Assembly: GCF_050749805.1 (NCBI RefSeq)
Contig: NZ_CP192738.1
Span: 1,550,001-1,614,000 of the forward strand
Direction of reading: 5' to 3'
DNA from: Hahella sp018986435
Lineage (GTDB): Bacteria; Pseudomonadota; Gammaproteobacteria; Pseudomonadales; Oleiphilaceae
Length of the DNA stretch: 64,000 nt
This document shows positions 34,672 to 43,232 of the stretch, piece by piece; the first letter of the stretch is position 1, and each line of letters begins with the position of its first letter. The notes beneath the pieces are model-generated. The model made no database searches. It saw nothing but the letters and a program-made list of their open reading frames with translations, and was not told where the DNA came from. The position numbers and the translations under genes were made by a program.

Positions 34672-34842
34672 ATGCGCCAGGAAACGTCCGCTCTGATCGA
34701 CGAGATATATCAATTGACCTTGGATATGAGCAAGTATTCTCCCGAGTTGGAGAAAGATAAAGCCGAACTGGAGTCGAAGCAGGAAGAGGTTCGGATTTTA
34801 TGGGAGCAGCTTGCAGAGTTGGTTTGCGCCGAGCACGTTTGA
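34672..34842 (+). CDS. Small acidic coiled-coil protein of unknown function
   Basis: This 56-residue protein is predicted to be almost fully helical, with charged Glu/Lys residues and leucine heptads (ALIDEIYQLTLDMSKY..LESKQEEVRILWEQL) and one Cys near the C-terminus. I do not recognise a family. The ATG at 34672 has GAGGAAA upstream and a good sigma-70 promoter preceded by a palindrome, so it is likely expressed and regulated. It may be an antiparallel hairpin or regulatory peptide; that is only a guess. Confidence 0.55.
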   Translation: MRQETSALIDEIYQLTLDMSKYSPELEKDKAELESKQEEVRILWEQLAELVCAEHV

Positions 34843-34882
34843 TCCACGTCGGCTGAATTAAATCATCTCAGGTTGAAAAATT

Positions 34883-34902
34883 AGGGCGGTGAAGACCGCC
34901 CT
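34883..34902. terminator. Terminator hairpin between convergent genes
   Basis: AGGGCGGT (34883-34890) and ACCGCCCT (34895-34902) form a perfect stem with a GAAG loop. On the minus strand it is followed by AATTTTTC, so it can end transcription from the gene at 35079-36272. It may also stop the plus-strand small gene. Confidence 0.7.
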
Positions 34903-35078
34903 CAAAACGCTATGGTTACATGACCTAACGTAATGTGGCTTTAGCGGTTGTCAGAACAGTTTGTCAGTTTGACCCCCGTTGCAGGGTATTTCACACATAA
35001 ACCCTGAGAGCGCCAACTAGGGAAATCCCCAGTTGCACTTGAGCAGCTCAGTGGTTTAAGCCGCTACCGCCTTTTGCA

Positions 35079-36272
35079 TCATTCATCCTGTTGTGTATAG
35101 CTGGTCCCGCCCAGATTGAACATGCCGATGTCTTTACGGCCGTTGTTCGGGAAAAAGAAGAACCCCATGCGCTCTTTGCGGCCATCGTCGAAGCTGAATT
35201 CAGCCTGATACCCTGTCAGGCGGTAAACACCTGAATGCTGTGAGTCGCTTTTGGCGACCATAGTCTGACTGACGCCGCCAGCGGACTTGTTCAGTTCGAA
35301 GCGACCATTACGATGCAAGGTGATGTCCCTCGCGATAAACACTTGGCTACTAAGTCCGCTGACGCTCTGCGCGCCAAATGTTCCTAACATTTTCCAGGTT
35401 CCTTCCAGGGGTTCGTCAGCGTCGGCGGGGAAGACGGGATAAATATCTTCCGGCTTGATTTCCCGGGGCTTCCCGTTCGGGAGTTGAAACAGGTATCCCG
35501 TCCCTTGCGCTCGCCAATGCCCCCAGTCTTGCTTCCGAGCCTGTTTGCAGGCGGGTATGTCGAGATCTGTGATCGCCGCGTCCATGTCCCGATACAGCTC
35601 GCCGTTTTTGAATAAAGTGTAAGGCTGAAAATGGATCAACATCATGCTGCCGTTGTAGCGGTGCTCACGGACGGCGAAGATTTTTTCTACGTCGCTGCTA
35701 TCAGGGCCGGCGTCAGTAGAAATGCAGGACAAAGCGCTTTGTGAAAGCAGGACGGGATGCGCAGACTGTGGCTGTATTGTTTGATTATATCCGGGTGAAT
35801 TGGTTGGCGGTTGTTTATGAGAGGCATCTGTAATGGCTGCGTACAGTTCAGGGTGCATTCGCATTGGATTGAAACGAACGTCTTCAAGCACGTCTGAGTA
35901 TGTATCACAGAGTAAGTCTTGATGCTCATTCAGCTTTGCGAGCAATTTCTCCTCTACCTGCAACAGACTGCCGTCAATGGCTGGAGTGCGCTGTTTCAGG
36001 CTGTTTACGGATGCTTCAATCAGGTCCGCCTGATTTCGCTTACGCCAGGATTGGTAATGCGACGAGTTGGCCTTGACACCACAAAGACGGCGCAGAATGT
36101 CCATGGTTAGCACGGGGGTATAAAGCGTCATCACGGTTTTCACGCTGGGAGACGTCGACGCAAAAGCAGAAGAGGCCCCAGGCGGGCTGCTCAGAAACAG
36201 AAGCACGCCGAGCAGCATCGAAAAAGGAGCGGATTGGGCGTGGCCCCTGATGTTAATTCTTGTCGAAGTCAT
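35079..36272 (-). CDS. Secreted protein of unknown function
   Basis: I do not recognise this 397-residue protein. A signal peptide ends near SSAFAS (about residue 38). The mature part has two regions. The helical N-terminal half (about 45-170) has Cys near the start. The beta-rich C-terminal half (about 185-397) has repeated aromatic strands and short turns (GTWKMLGTFG, SGVYRLTGYQAEFSFDDGRKERMGFFFFP), suggesting a lipocalin-like or beta-sandwich fold. In-frame starts at 36293 and 36290 would lengthen the N-terminus; none has a clear ribosome site. No operon partner. Confidence 0.55.
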   Translation of the reverse strand: MTSTRINIRGHAQSAPFSMLLGVLLFLSSPPGASSAFASTSPSVKTVMTLYTPVLTMDILRRLCGVKANSSHYQSWRKRNQADLIEASVNSLKQRTPAIDGSLLQVEEKLLAKLNEHQDLLCDTYSDVLEDVRFNPMRMHPELYAAITDASHKQPPTNSPGYNQTIQPQSAHPVLLSQSALSCISTDAGPDSSDVEKIFAVREHRYNGSMMLIHFQPYTLFKNGELYRDMDAAITDLDIPACKQARKQDWGHWRAQGTGYLFQLPNGKPREIKPEDIYPVFPADADEPLEGTWKMLGTFGAQSVSGLSSQVFIARDITLHRNGRFELNKSAGGVSQTMVAKSDSQHSGVYRLTGYQAEFSFDDGRKERMGFFFFPNNGRKDIGMFNLGGTSYTQQDE

Positions 36273-36510
36273 TGAACCTGGCTGGAGCATCATCAAGTAG
36301 TGGGCTGGTAAAGCTAACTAATTGAAGGGCAATAGATAAACTAGGGTTTCTCCCAGGTGTTTTCCTTTTGATTAAATCGTTTACCGTAATGCCTCGCATC
36401 AAAGCTCTGGCGTGTCGGCGAATGTAATTGAGGTGAGCTGTTTTTGTTGTCGCTGCGTTTCTATTGCAACTCTTCGCCGGGCTAGCGTCAGCCTAATGAG
36501 GAGACTTTAA

Positions 36511-37227
36511 ATGAGAGTTCCTGGAATTCTATATTCCATTTTTTTACCGTTGTTGTGTCTTTGGGGACATACCGCTAAGGCATCCGGTGATGCACTGGAT
36601 GATATCGCCGGCTCAATGAACTCCGCGTTTGAAATGGCGCTGAGTGAGACTGACAATACGGCTTCAGCCGCTGGCGGCGATAATGGGGCTGTGCCTGAAA
36701 AGGGCGCTTTCTTCACCCCATCAAAAGAAGTCAGTGCTGAGATCAAAGAAAAAATGATCACAGAAATGCTGAAAAAAGTTCCCGCCGATAAAGAGGCTGA
36801 ACTGCGTGCGGCATTCGCCGAGATCGACATCATGCAGTTGATGGGCGATGCGGTGAAGAAAGACGGTTATCAGGCTAATGATTTGGCTCTGGCCATGGCG
36901 GCCTGGGTCACCACATCCTTTAGCATTCTCAATGATCAGGAAACCAACGACGCTGAAGATCGAGCAGTATGGAAGCAGTTTCGACAGGTGATTGCGACAA
37001 ATCCTTCACTTGCCGGACTATCCGATCGGGATAAGCAAGTTACGGCGGAGACGCTGTACTGGTATTCCGCATTCGCCGCCAACGACTATCAGCAAGCCAA
37101 AGCGGGGACACCCGGGTGGAAGCTGGATGAGGTCAAAGACTATGTGAAACGTGATCTCAAGGCGCGCAAAATTCACCCCGAGCTGGTTACGATTTCCGCT
37201 GAAGGCGGTTTGGTTGCTCGTAAGTAA
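36511..37227 (+). CDS. Exported protein, DUF6683-like
   Basis: This 238-residue protein has a clear signal peptide (residues 1-24, ending AKASG) and a mainly helical mature region. AEIDIMQLMGDAVKKDGYQANDLALAMAAWV and the later Gln/Glu-rich helices resemble the helical DUF6683 proteins of proteobacteria as I recall them, a tentative match. GAGGAG lies upstream of the ATG. The next gene converges on it: the response regulator on the opposite strand ends 36 bases away. Confidence 0.55.
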   Translation: MRVPGILYSIFLPLLCLWGHTAKASGDALDDIAGSMNSAFEMALSETDNTASAAGGDNGAVPEKGAFFTPSKEVSAEIKEKMITEMLKKVPADKEAELRAAFAEIDIMQLMGDAVKKDGYQANDLALAMAAWVTTSFSILNDQETNDAEDRAVWKQFRQVIATNPSLAGLSDRDKQVTAETLYWYSAFAANDYQQAKAGTPGWKLDEVKDYVKRDLKARKIHPELVTISAEGGLVARK

Positions 37228-37262
37228 TTTCGCCGTGCAGGGACGCACAGCCTTCTGTTCTT

Positions 37263-37877
37263 TTACTCATAGCCCAGAGAGAGTCTGACCAGATCCTGTA
37301 CGTTACGAGCCCCCAATTTGCTCGCCATGTTGGCGCGATGCAGTTCCACGGTTTTCACGCTAATGCCAAGGATATCCGCAATGGTTTTATTCAGTTTTCC
37401 GGCGCACACATGGGTCAACACCTGGCGTTCCCTGGGGGATAAGCGTCCCAGCTTTTCCTTGGCCGCCTGTGGGTTGCGCAATGCGGACCCGGGTTCTGAA
37501 ATAGCGCTTTTCACGGTTTCCACCAGAATGGAATTTTCGAAAGGCTTTTCCAGAAAGTTCGCTGCGCCCATGCGCATGGCGCTGACGGCTAAAGTGACGT
37601 CTGCGTGTCCGGTTATGAGAACGACGGGAATGGAAATACGACGTGCGCGTAGTTCCTCCATCAGCTCCAATCCATTCATGTCAGGCATGCGTAGATCGGT
37701 CACGACGCATTTGTCGCTCAATGGAATGCCTGCGTTTTCCAGTTGCTGAAGTCTCGCCAAAAGGCCTGTGGCCCGGTTGAAGTCTTCTACCTGTAAGCCG
37801 GCCGCTTCCAGCATCCAGACGGTGGAGCGGCGAAAGTCTTCGTTATCGTCTACTAATAAAATTTGTGCTGCGTTCAT
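37263..37877 (-). CDS. FixJ/NarL-type response regulator
   Basis: This 204-residue transcription regulator has a receiver domain (1-120; acidic pair at 10-11, phospho-acceptor Asp61 in CVVTDLRMPDMNG, Lys in FLEKPFENS) and a LuxR-type HTH (about 140-200; LSPRERQVL, then IADILGISVKTVELHRANM). This is the FixJ/TtrR layout. It lies 71 bases downstream of a PAS-type sensor kinase on the same strand, its likely partner. The start at 37877 follows GAAGAGAC. Targets cannot be told from sequence. Confidence 0.85.
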   Translation of the reverse strand: MNAAQILLVDDNEDFRRSTVWMLEAAGLQVEDFNRATGLLARLQQLENAGIPLSDKCVVTDLRMPDMNGLELMEELRARRISIPVVLITGHADVTLAVSAMRMGAANFLEKPFENSILVETVKSAISEPGSALRNPQAAKEKLGRLSPRERQVLTHVCAGKLNKTIADILGISVKTVELHRANMASKLGARNVQDLVRLSLGYE

Positions 37878-37948
37878 GCTTGTCTCTTCGAAAAGATGTA
37901 TCCACAAAAATAATCTGCAGGGCCGCGTTTCTAACGGCTTGCCGTCAC

Positions 37949-39127
37949 TTAGTCAGGAGGGCGTACAGGCGTCGCAGTTGCGGCTAGAGGCAAAGTGAAA
38001 GAGAAGACAGAGCCGCCATCGGGGTTATCCTTAAACTCCAGTGTTCCGTGATGAAGTTCGATAAAGGACTTGCTGATAGCGAGGCCTGCACCCATGCCAT
38101 CAGGTTTGGTCGTGAAGAAGGGAGTGAACAGGCGATTGCGGAAATGTTGGGGAATGCCGCAGCCTTTATCTGTCACGCTGACTGTAACCCGGTCCTGGGA
38201 AATGACTTGGGCGTCCACAATGAGTTCACGTTCTTGGATTGGCGTGTCGCGCATGGCGTCCAGCGCGTTGCGAATCAAATTTCCCAGGGTTTGCTCGATC
38301 ATGATTCTATCCACGCAGACATTGGGGATGTCCGCCGCTATCAGCAGGCGGGTCTTCACTTGGCGTCGATGAGTTTCGAGTTGAAGAAGCTCCAGCACGC
38401 CGCTGGCCAGCTGGCGCAAAGAAATTTCATCTGCGCGCGGCTCTCTCGACGTTACGAATTTTCGTATGCGGGCAACCACGGCCGCCGCCTGATGAGCCTG
38501 TCGAATCGCAAGCTGCACGGCTTCTTCCGGCTTATCGACGCCAGTATGCTTTTCAAGCAATAGCTTGGCGGCGTTAAGGTAATTGAGAATTGCGCCGATA
38601 GGCTGATTCAGTTCATGGGTCAAGGCTGTCGCCATCTCGCCAATCGACATGCTTTTGGAGGCTTGCTGCAACTGGGCGTGCATGTCTTCAGGTCTTAGCA
38701 GTAGTAGCGACGGCTCTTCCACTTTCTGCACCGATAACAATAATTTCACGCCTTCGGCATCATGAAACGGCGCGCTATTTAGCGTATAAAAATCGCCGGT
38801 TTCCGGGTGATGCGCTTGCAGCGAAAACGCGTCGCCTTTTAAGTGCGCCTCTTTGCTTTCAACAGGTTGAAATAGCTGCAGAAATGAGTCGCGATGCGAC
38901 GTCAGGCGAGATTGCGTTTTTTGGTCGCCACTAAACTCACGTAGAAATAAAGTGTTACAGGCGATGAATTCACCTTGGCGAGAATGCACGGCGGCAGGAT
39001 AGGGGAGAGCGTTCAAGAGTGGATATTTTGCACCGCCATGGGAGGCGTTGGCGGCTTTGGATTCCTTGTACGCAATGATGTCAGGCTGATACGCATTGGC
39101 TGCAAGCCTGTTTTTTAACATAAGCAT
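37949..39127 (-). CDS. FixL-like sensor histidine kinase
   Basis: This 392-residue soluble kinase has no transmembrane helix. It has a PAS-like region (about 35-130), a HisKA domain with the phospho-histidine in ATALTHELNQPIGAILNYL (about 163-181), and a HATPase with N-box QTLGNLIRNALDAM, G1 VTDKGCGIP and G2 GMGAGLAIS. The HELNQP variant is typical of FixL/DctB-type kinases. GGAGG sits 8 bases ahead of the ATG. It is paired with the FixJ-like regulator downstream. Confidence 0.85.
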   Translation of the reverse strand: MLMLKNRLAANAYQPDIIAYKESKAANASHGGAKYPLLNALPYPAAVHSRQGEFIACNTLFLREFSGDQKTQSRLTSHRDSFLQLFQPVESKEAHLKGDAFSLQAHHPETGDFYTLNSAPFHDAEGVKLLLSVQKVEEPSLLLLRPEDMHAQLQQASKSMSIGEMATALTHELNQPIGAILNYLNAAKLLLEKHTGVDKPEEAVQLAIRQAHQAAAVVARIRKFVTSREPRADEISLRQLASGVLELLQLETHRRQVKTRLLIAADIPNVCVDRIMIEQTLGNLIRNALDAMRDTPIQERELIVDAQVISQDRVTVSVTDKGCGIPQHFRNRLFTPFFTTKPDGMGAGLAISKSFIELHHGTLEFKDNPDGGSVFSFTLPLAATATPVRPPD

Positions 39128-39391
39128 CTTTCTGTCCTCCCTGCACTGTCAGATACCTGGATTAAACCTCGCATTCCCTAATTCTGATGAGCGAGAATGC
39201 CGCTTAATCCGAACGTCAAACTGGCGGTTATCCTAAATGCCTTGCGCGACGAGGCGCAATCATATATTCGGACTATTACCATTTGGTTATCTCTTGTGTT
39301 TGCAATAAAAATCTACTCATTGAGCCTTTATTTTCATGTGGTTACTGTGTTTGGATGAATCTTGTGTGACGCTATTGACCTGATCTTAAAA

Positions 39392-39407
39392 CTGTATGAA
39401 TATACAG
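39392..39407. promoter_or_regulatory. LexA (SOS) box
   Basis: CTGTATGAATATACAG is a full CTG-N10-CAG SOS box with an AT-rich core, 25 bases ahead of the yebG start codon. The rest of this intergenic region (39128-39391) is AT-rich and shows nothing else I can support. Confidence 0.9.
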
Positions 39408-39431
39408 AGGCTAATTTTAGGAGGCGACAAA

Positions 39432-39770
39432 ATGGCCGTAGTGACCCTGTATATGAGTGACAGAGACCCATCACAACAGATGTTTAAATCCAAGAAAGAA
39501 GCTGACGATCATGACAAAAAGCTTGAGCTCGCCGAAGGCGTGTCTCATTTCCTGGCGCAACGCCTGACTTCTTTGAATGAAGGTTTGGCGGAAGAAATTG
39601 GCATGCTGGTCGCTAATCACAAGGAAGCGTTCGCAACCGCGTTCAAAGGCAAGGTTGACGTCTTGTTTGAAGAGTCGCCAGAGCCTGCTCCCAGCGCAGA
39701 AGAAGAGACTAAAGAGAGCGCCAAGGTTAAAGACAGCGGCAAAGTGCGGGCGATAGCCGGCAAGGGCTGA
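39432..39770 (+). CDS. yebG: SOS-induced protein YebG
   Basis: This 112-residue protein has the YebG pattern. MAVVTLYMSDRD is followed by FKSKKEADDHDKKLELAEGVS, which corresponds to the SFTSKKEADAYDKMLDTAD part of enterobacterial YebG. The charged C-terminal tail is longer than in E. coli. The ATG at 39432 has AGGAGG upstream, and a perfect LexA box lies 25 bases before it. YebG belongs to the DNA-damage regulon; its biochemical role is unsettled. Confidence 0.85.
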   Translation: MAVVTLYMSDRDPSQQMFKSKKEADDHDKKLELAEGVSHFLAQRLTSLNEGLAEEIGMLVANHKEAFATAFKGKVDVLFEESPEPAPSAEEETKESAKVKDSGKVRAIAGKG

Positions 39771-39774
39771 TGAG

Positions 39775-39797
39775 AAGGGACGTTGTCAGCGTCCCTT
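39775..39797. terminator. Hairpin between convergent yebG and codA
   Basis: AAGGGACG (39775-39782) and CGTCCCTT (39790-39797) form a perfect 8-base stem with a 7-base loop in the 40-base gap between the two stop codons. There is no T-run. Confidence 0.5.
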
Positions 39798-39810
39798 GGG
39801 TGTAAACAGT

Positions 39811-41061
39811 CTAAAGCTGAATGTTTTGCGTCACCACCGCCGGTGTTTGTTGCATGATGATGTCGCCTGCGCGAATGGAGGCTGTCACCACGCTTTGGCG
39901 GCGCAAGACTTCATAGTCGTCAGGTCCGTCCAGCAGGATGAAGTTGGCGGGTTTGCCGACTTCTACGCCGTAACGATCTTGGATGTTCAGCACTTTGGCG
40001 CTGTTATGACTGATCAGGTCCAGCGCATTGCGGTAGTCGTCGTAGCCCATCATATGGCATATGTGCAGCGCGAAGTCCAAGGTGCGCAGCAGATTGCCAT
40101 TGCCCAGGGAGTACCATGGGTCCTGAATGGAGTCTTGACCGAGGCCGACATTGAGGCCCGCTTCTAACAGCTCTTTCACCCGAGTGACGCCGCGACGTTT
40201 GGGGAAGTTGTCGAACCTGCCTTGCAAATGAATGCTTTCTGTTGGGCAAGATACAAAGTTTATCTGTGACATTTTCAGCAGGCGAAACAGGCGGCTACAG
40301 TAAGCGTTGTCGTAGGAGTGCATCGCCGTGGTGTGGCTGGCGGTTACCCGATGCCCCATATCGCGCTTCAATGCTTCCGCCGCCAGTACTTCCAGGAACC
40401 TGGAGCCGGGATCGTCTATTTCGTCGCAGTGCACGTCGACAAGGCGGTCGTATTTTTCCGCCAGATCCATAAGGATTTTGACTGACTCCACGCCATAGTC
40501 GCGGGTGAACTCGAAATGAGGAATGCCGCCAACCACATCGACGCCCATCTCGACGGCTTTTTCCATCAATTGAACGCCATTGGGATAGGAAAGAATGCCT
40601 TCCTGTGGAAACGCCACCAGCTGCAGCTCAATCCAGGGCGCTACTTCCTGTTTGATCTCAAGCAGGGCTTCCAGCGCCGTCAATGTTGGATCGGTGACAT
40701 CTACATGAGAGCGTACGGCCTGCACGCCGTATTGGGTCAGCATTTTCAGGGTGCGGCGCGTACGCTGCTTAACGTCTTCATGGGTCACCATGGCTTTGCG
40801 CTCAGACCAGCGCTCTATGCCCTCAAATAATGTGCCGCTCATGTTCCAACTAGGCTCGCCCGCGGTGCCTGTCGCGTCCAGATGGATATGGGGCTCTACA
40901 AAGGGGGCGCTGACAAGACGCTCGCCAGCGTCCAGCAAAATTTCCACGTCCGACTGCGGAAGCTCCGCCATGGGCAATATGGCGCTGATCTGGCCCTGGT
41001 TAATCTGAATGGCGTATAAACCGTCCTGGCCGCGTAAACGGACGTTGGTGACGTATTTCAT
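39811..41061 (-). CDS. codA: Cytosine deaminase
   Basis: CodA converts cytosine to uracil and ammonia in the cytoplasm for pyrimidine salvage. The 416-residue amidohydrolase has the metal motif PHIHLD, a second metal-binding stretch VDVHCDEIDDPGS, the HTTAMHSYDN loop, and the final catalytic Asp region GLGQDSIQDPW. The ATG at 41061 gives the normal family N-terminus. No codB permease is adjacent. A pair of 10-base direct repeats lies about 75-100 bases upstream. Confidence 0.9.
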   Translation of the reverse strand: MKYVTNVRLRGQDGLYAIQINQGQISAILPMAELPQSDVEILLDAGERLVSAPFVEPHIHLDATGTAGEPSWNMSGTLFEGIERWSERKAMVTHEDVKQRTRRTLKMLTQYGVQAVRSHVDVTDPTLTALEALLEIKQEVAPWIELQLVAFPQEGILSYPNGVQLMEKAVEMGVDVVGGIPHFEFTRDYGVESVKILMDLAEKYDRLVDVHCDEIDDPGSRFLEVLAAEALKRDMGHRVTASHTTAMHSYDNAYCSRLFRLLKMSQINFVSCPTESIHLQGRFDNFPKRRGVTRVKELLEAGLNVGLGQDSIQDPWYSLGNGNLLRTLDFALHICHMMGYDDYRNALDLISHNSAKVLNIQDRYGVEVGKPANFILLDGPDDYEVLRRQSVVTASIRAGDIIMQQTPAVVTQNIQL

Positions 41062-41134
41062 TGAGGGACTCACCTGATTATTTATTCTGAAGCGGACATT
41101 TTCCGTAAATGACCTGCAACTGTCGACAGCTTCC

Positions 41135-41160
41135 AGCAATATCAGGGGTTAGCAATATCA
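41135..41160. repeat. Direct repeat upstream of codA
   Basis: AGCAATATCA occurs at 41135-41144 and again at 41151-41160, a 16-base period, upstream of codA on the minus strand. It is a candidate tandem regulator site. Confidence 0.4.
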
Positions 41161-41206
41161 AATGACAGGCGTGAGAGGTTGTAATGATGGGACGTATGAG
41201 AGGGAC

Positions 41207-41232
41207 AAAAAAAGGGCCCTGATGCAGGGCCC
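41207..41232 (-). terminator. Rho-independent terminator of leuA
   Basis: On the minus strand a perfect GGGCCCT / AGGGCCC stem (41214-41232) with a 5-base loop is followed by seven Ts (41213-41207), 14 bases past the leuA stop codon. Confidence 0.92.
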
Positions 41233-41246
41233 AATGGGGTATAGAG

Positions 41247-42929
41247 TTAGACGGCTTCCTTTTGATTGCTGTCGGCGGCGATTTGGGCGTGTCTGCCCAC
41301 GGTCGACAACAGCGCCTGCAGGGTAGCGGTGGTGGTGTCTTCCGCCAAAGCGGCGGCGCTGAATGGCGCGCCGTTGATCATGACTTTGATGCAGGCGAGG
41401 GCGTTGGCGTCTGTGCCTTCGCCAAGCGCGAATTCATCGTAAGCCTCTACGGCGATGCTAATGCGGTAGCGACTCTCCAACGCGGCGGCCACCGCCTCCA
41501 CGCCGCCATGACCTTGGCCGCGGATGCCGGAGATAATGGCGTCGTCGCCGAATTCAATTTGCACCTGCACGGCTTCGTCAGTTCTATGCATATCGTAGGT
41601 GCGCAACCGCCATCCTTTGGGCGTGCTCAGGTAGCGCTCCTCAAACAAGCGATGGATGGTGCGGGAGTCAATTTCACCGCCTTCGGACTCCGCTTCATGC
41701 TGTACGACTTTGGCGAATTCGATCTGCAACCAGCGCGGCAAACTGATGTTGTAGTCGCGCTCCAGTACATGGGCGACGCCGCCTTTGCCGGACTGGCTGT
41801 TGATGCGAACCACTTCTTCGTAGCGTCTGCCCAGGTCGAAAGGATCGATAGGCAGGTACGCGACGTTCCAGATGTCGTCCTCTTTACGTTTATGCAGACA
41901 CTTGCGAATCGCATCCTGGTGGCTGCCTGAGAACGCGGTGAAGACCAGGTCGCCAGCGTAAGGATGGCGCGGGTGCGTGCTGATCTCAGTGCAAGCTTCG
42001 ACGGTATCGATAATCTCTGACATATCGGACAGATCCAGCATGGGATCAATGCCCTGGGAATACAGGTTCATGGCCATGGTGACCAGATCCATGTTGCCGG
42101 TGCGCTCACCGTTGCCCAGCAGGGTTCCCTCGACTCTGTCAGCGCCCGCCATTACCGCCAGTTCCGCCGCCGCTACGCCGCAGCCACGGTCGTTGTGAGT
42201 GTGCACGCTGACAATAACGTGTTCCCGTTGATGGATGTTATCGCACATCCATTCGATCTGGTCGGCGAATACGTTAGGCGTCGCCATCTCAACCGTCGCG
42301 GGAAGGTTGATGATGACTTTGCGGCCGTTTTCTGGTCGCCATACAGCGTTCACGGCGTTGACGACTTCGACGGCGAAATCCAGCTCTGTGCCGGTAAAGC
42401 TCTCCGGTGAGTACTCAAAACTCCACTGGGTTTCCGGATGCTTTTCAGCGTGCGCCAGCACTTCCTGGGCTCCGCTTACCGCAATGGCTTTGATGCCTTC
42501 GCGATCCAGCCCGAATACCTGCTCGCGCTGTACGGTGGAGGTGGAGTTATAAACATGAACGATCGCTTGTTTGACGCCCTGCAGCGCTTCATAAGTACGT
42601 GCGATCAGCTCGGGACGCGCCTGCGTCAGAACCTGAATAGTGACATCGTCCGGAATGCGATTTTCTTCGATCAGCTTGCGGCAGAAATCAAAGTCAGGCT
42701 GGCTGGCTGCGGGGAAGCCGATTTCGATTTCCTTAAACCCACATTTCACCAAGAGGTCGAACAGTCGCTGCTTTTGACTAACATTCATTGGCTTGATCAA
42801 AGCCTGGTTGCCGTCGCGCAGGTCAACTGCGCACCAGATGGGCGCTTGTTCGATAACCTGATCCGGCCAGCGGCGGTCCGCCTTACGGATAGGAGTGAAT
42901 GGACGATATTTGCGGTGGTCGAAAGCCAT
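41247..42929 (-). CDS. leuA: 2-isopropylmalate synthase LeuA
   Basis: LeuA condenses acetyl-CoA with 2-ketoisovalerate, the first committed step of leucine synthesis. The 560-residue product is the long (class II) form with a DmpG-type TIM barrel. The substrate loop reads IWCAVDLRDGNQALIKPMN, the metal site includes SVHTHNDRGCGVAAAELAVMAG, and the C-terminal leucine-binding regulatory domain spans about 430-555. I prefer the ATG at 42929; upstream codons would add residues not seen in the family. It is divergent from an Lrp-family regulator. Confidence 0.93.
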   Translation of the reverse strand: MAFDHRKYRPFTPIRKADRRWPDQVIEQAPIWCAVDLRDGNQALIKPMNVSQKQRLFDLLVKCGFKEIEIGFPAASQPDFDFCRKLIEENRIPDDVTIQVLTQARPELIARTYEALQGVKQAIVHVYNSTSTVQREQVFGLDREGIKAIAVSGAQEVLAHAEKHPETQWSFEYSPESFTGTELDFAVEVVNAVNAVWRPENGRKVIINLPATVEMATPNVFADQIEWMCDNIHQREHVIVSVHTHNDRGCGVAAAELAVMAGADRVEGTLLGNGERTGNMDLVTMAMNLYSQGIDPMLDLSDMSEIIDTVEACTEISTHPRHPYAGDLVFTAFSGSHQDAIRKCLHKRKEDDIWNVAYLPIDPFDLGRRYEEVVRINSQSGKGGVAHVLERDYNISLPRWLQIEFAKVVQHEAESEGGEIDSRTIHRLFEERYLSTPKGWRLRTYDMHRTDEAVQVQIEFGDDAIISGIRGQGHGGVEAVAAALESRYRISIAVEAYDEFALGEGTDANALACIKVMINGAPFSAAALAEDTTTATLQALLSTVGRHAQIAADSNQKEAV

Positions 42930-42972
42930 GGAAATCAGCCTCGTAAGTCTTCCTGTTCGAATTGAGCGGGCG

Positions 42973-43149
42973 TTAGTGTTTCCCGCATCCATTTAGGTTT
43001 TGAGCGCAATGGCTCTGGTTCGCTTGAGCTTGTGGCCCGTTATGCCGCCTCGCCTTGTGAGCCAGGCCGGCTGACGTCTCGTAATAAGGTGGGTGCGCCT
43101 TAAAGAGATGTGCAGTCAGGAAAGCAATAATACCGAGAATGACGCGCAA
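42973..43149 (-). CDS. Possible 58-codon leader reading frame ahead of leuA
   Basis: Between leuA and the divergent lrp-like gene an uninterrupted minus-strand frame starts at TTG 43149 and ends at TAA 42973, 43 bases before leuA. It begins LRVILGIIAFLTAHLFKAH, a hydrophobic N-terminus followed by a basic, His-rich part. It could be a leader peptide or only chance. I list it because the region is otherwise an unexplained transcribed leader. Confidence 0.2.
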   Translation of the reverse strand: MRVILGIIAFLTAHLFKAHPPYYETSAGLAHKARRHNGPQAQANQSHCAQNLNGCGKH

Positions 43150-43232
43150 TGAGTTTGCGTAGTTGATTTGATTTTAATAAAAATTGATAGATAATTTTAA
43201 AAATAAACATCTTTGTGAAATTTAATATCCAA

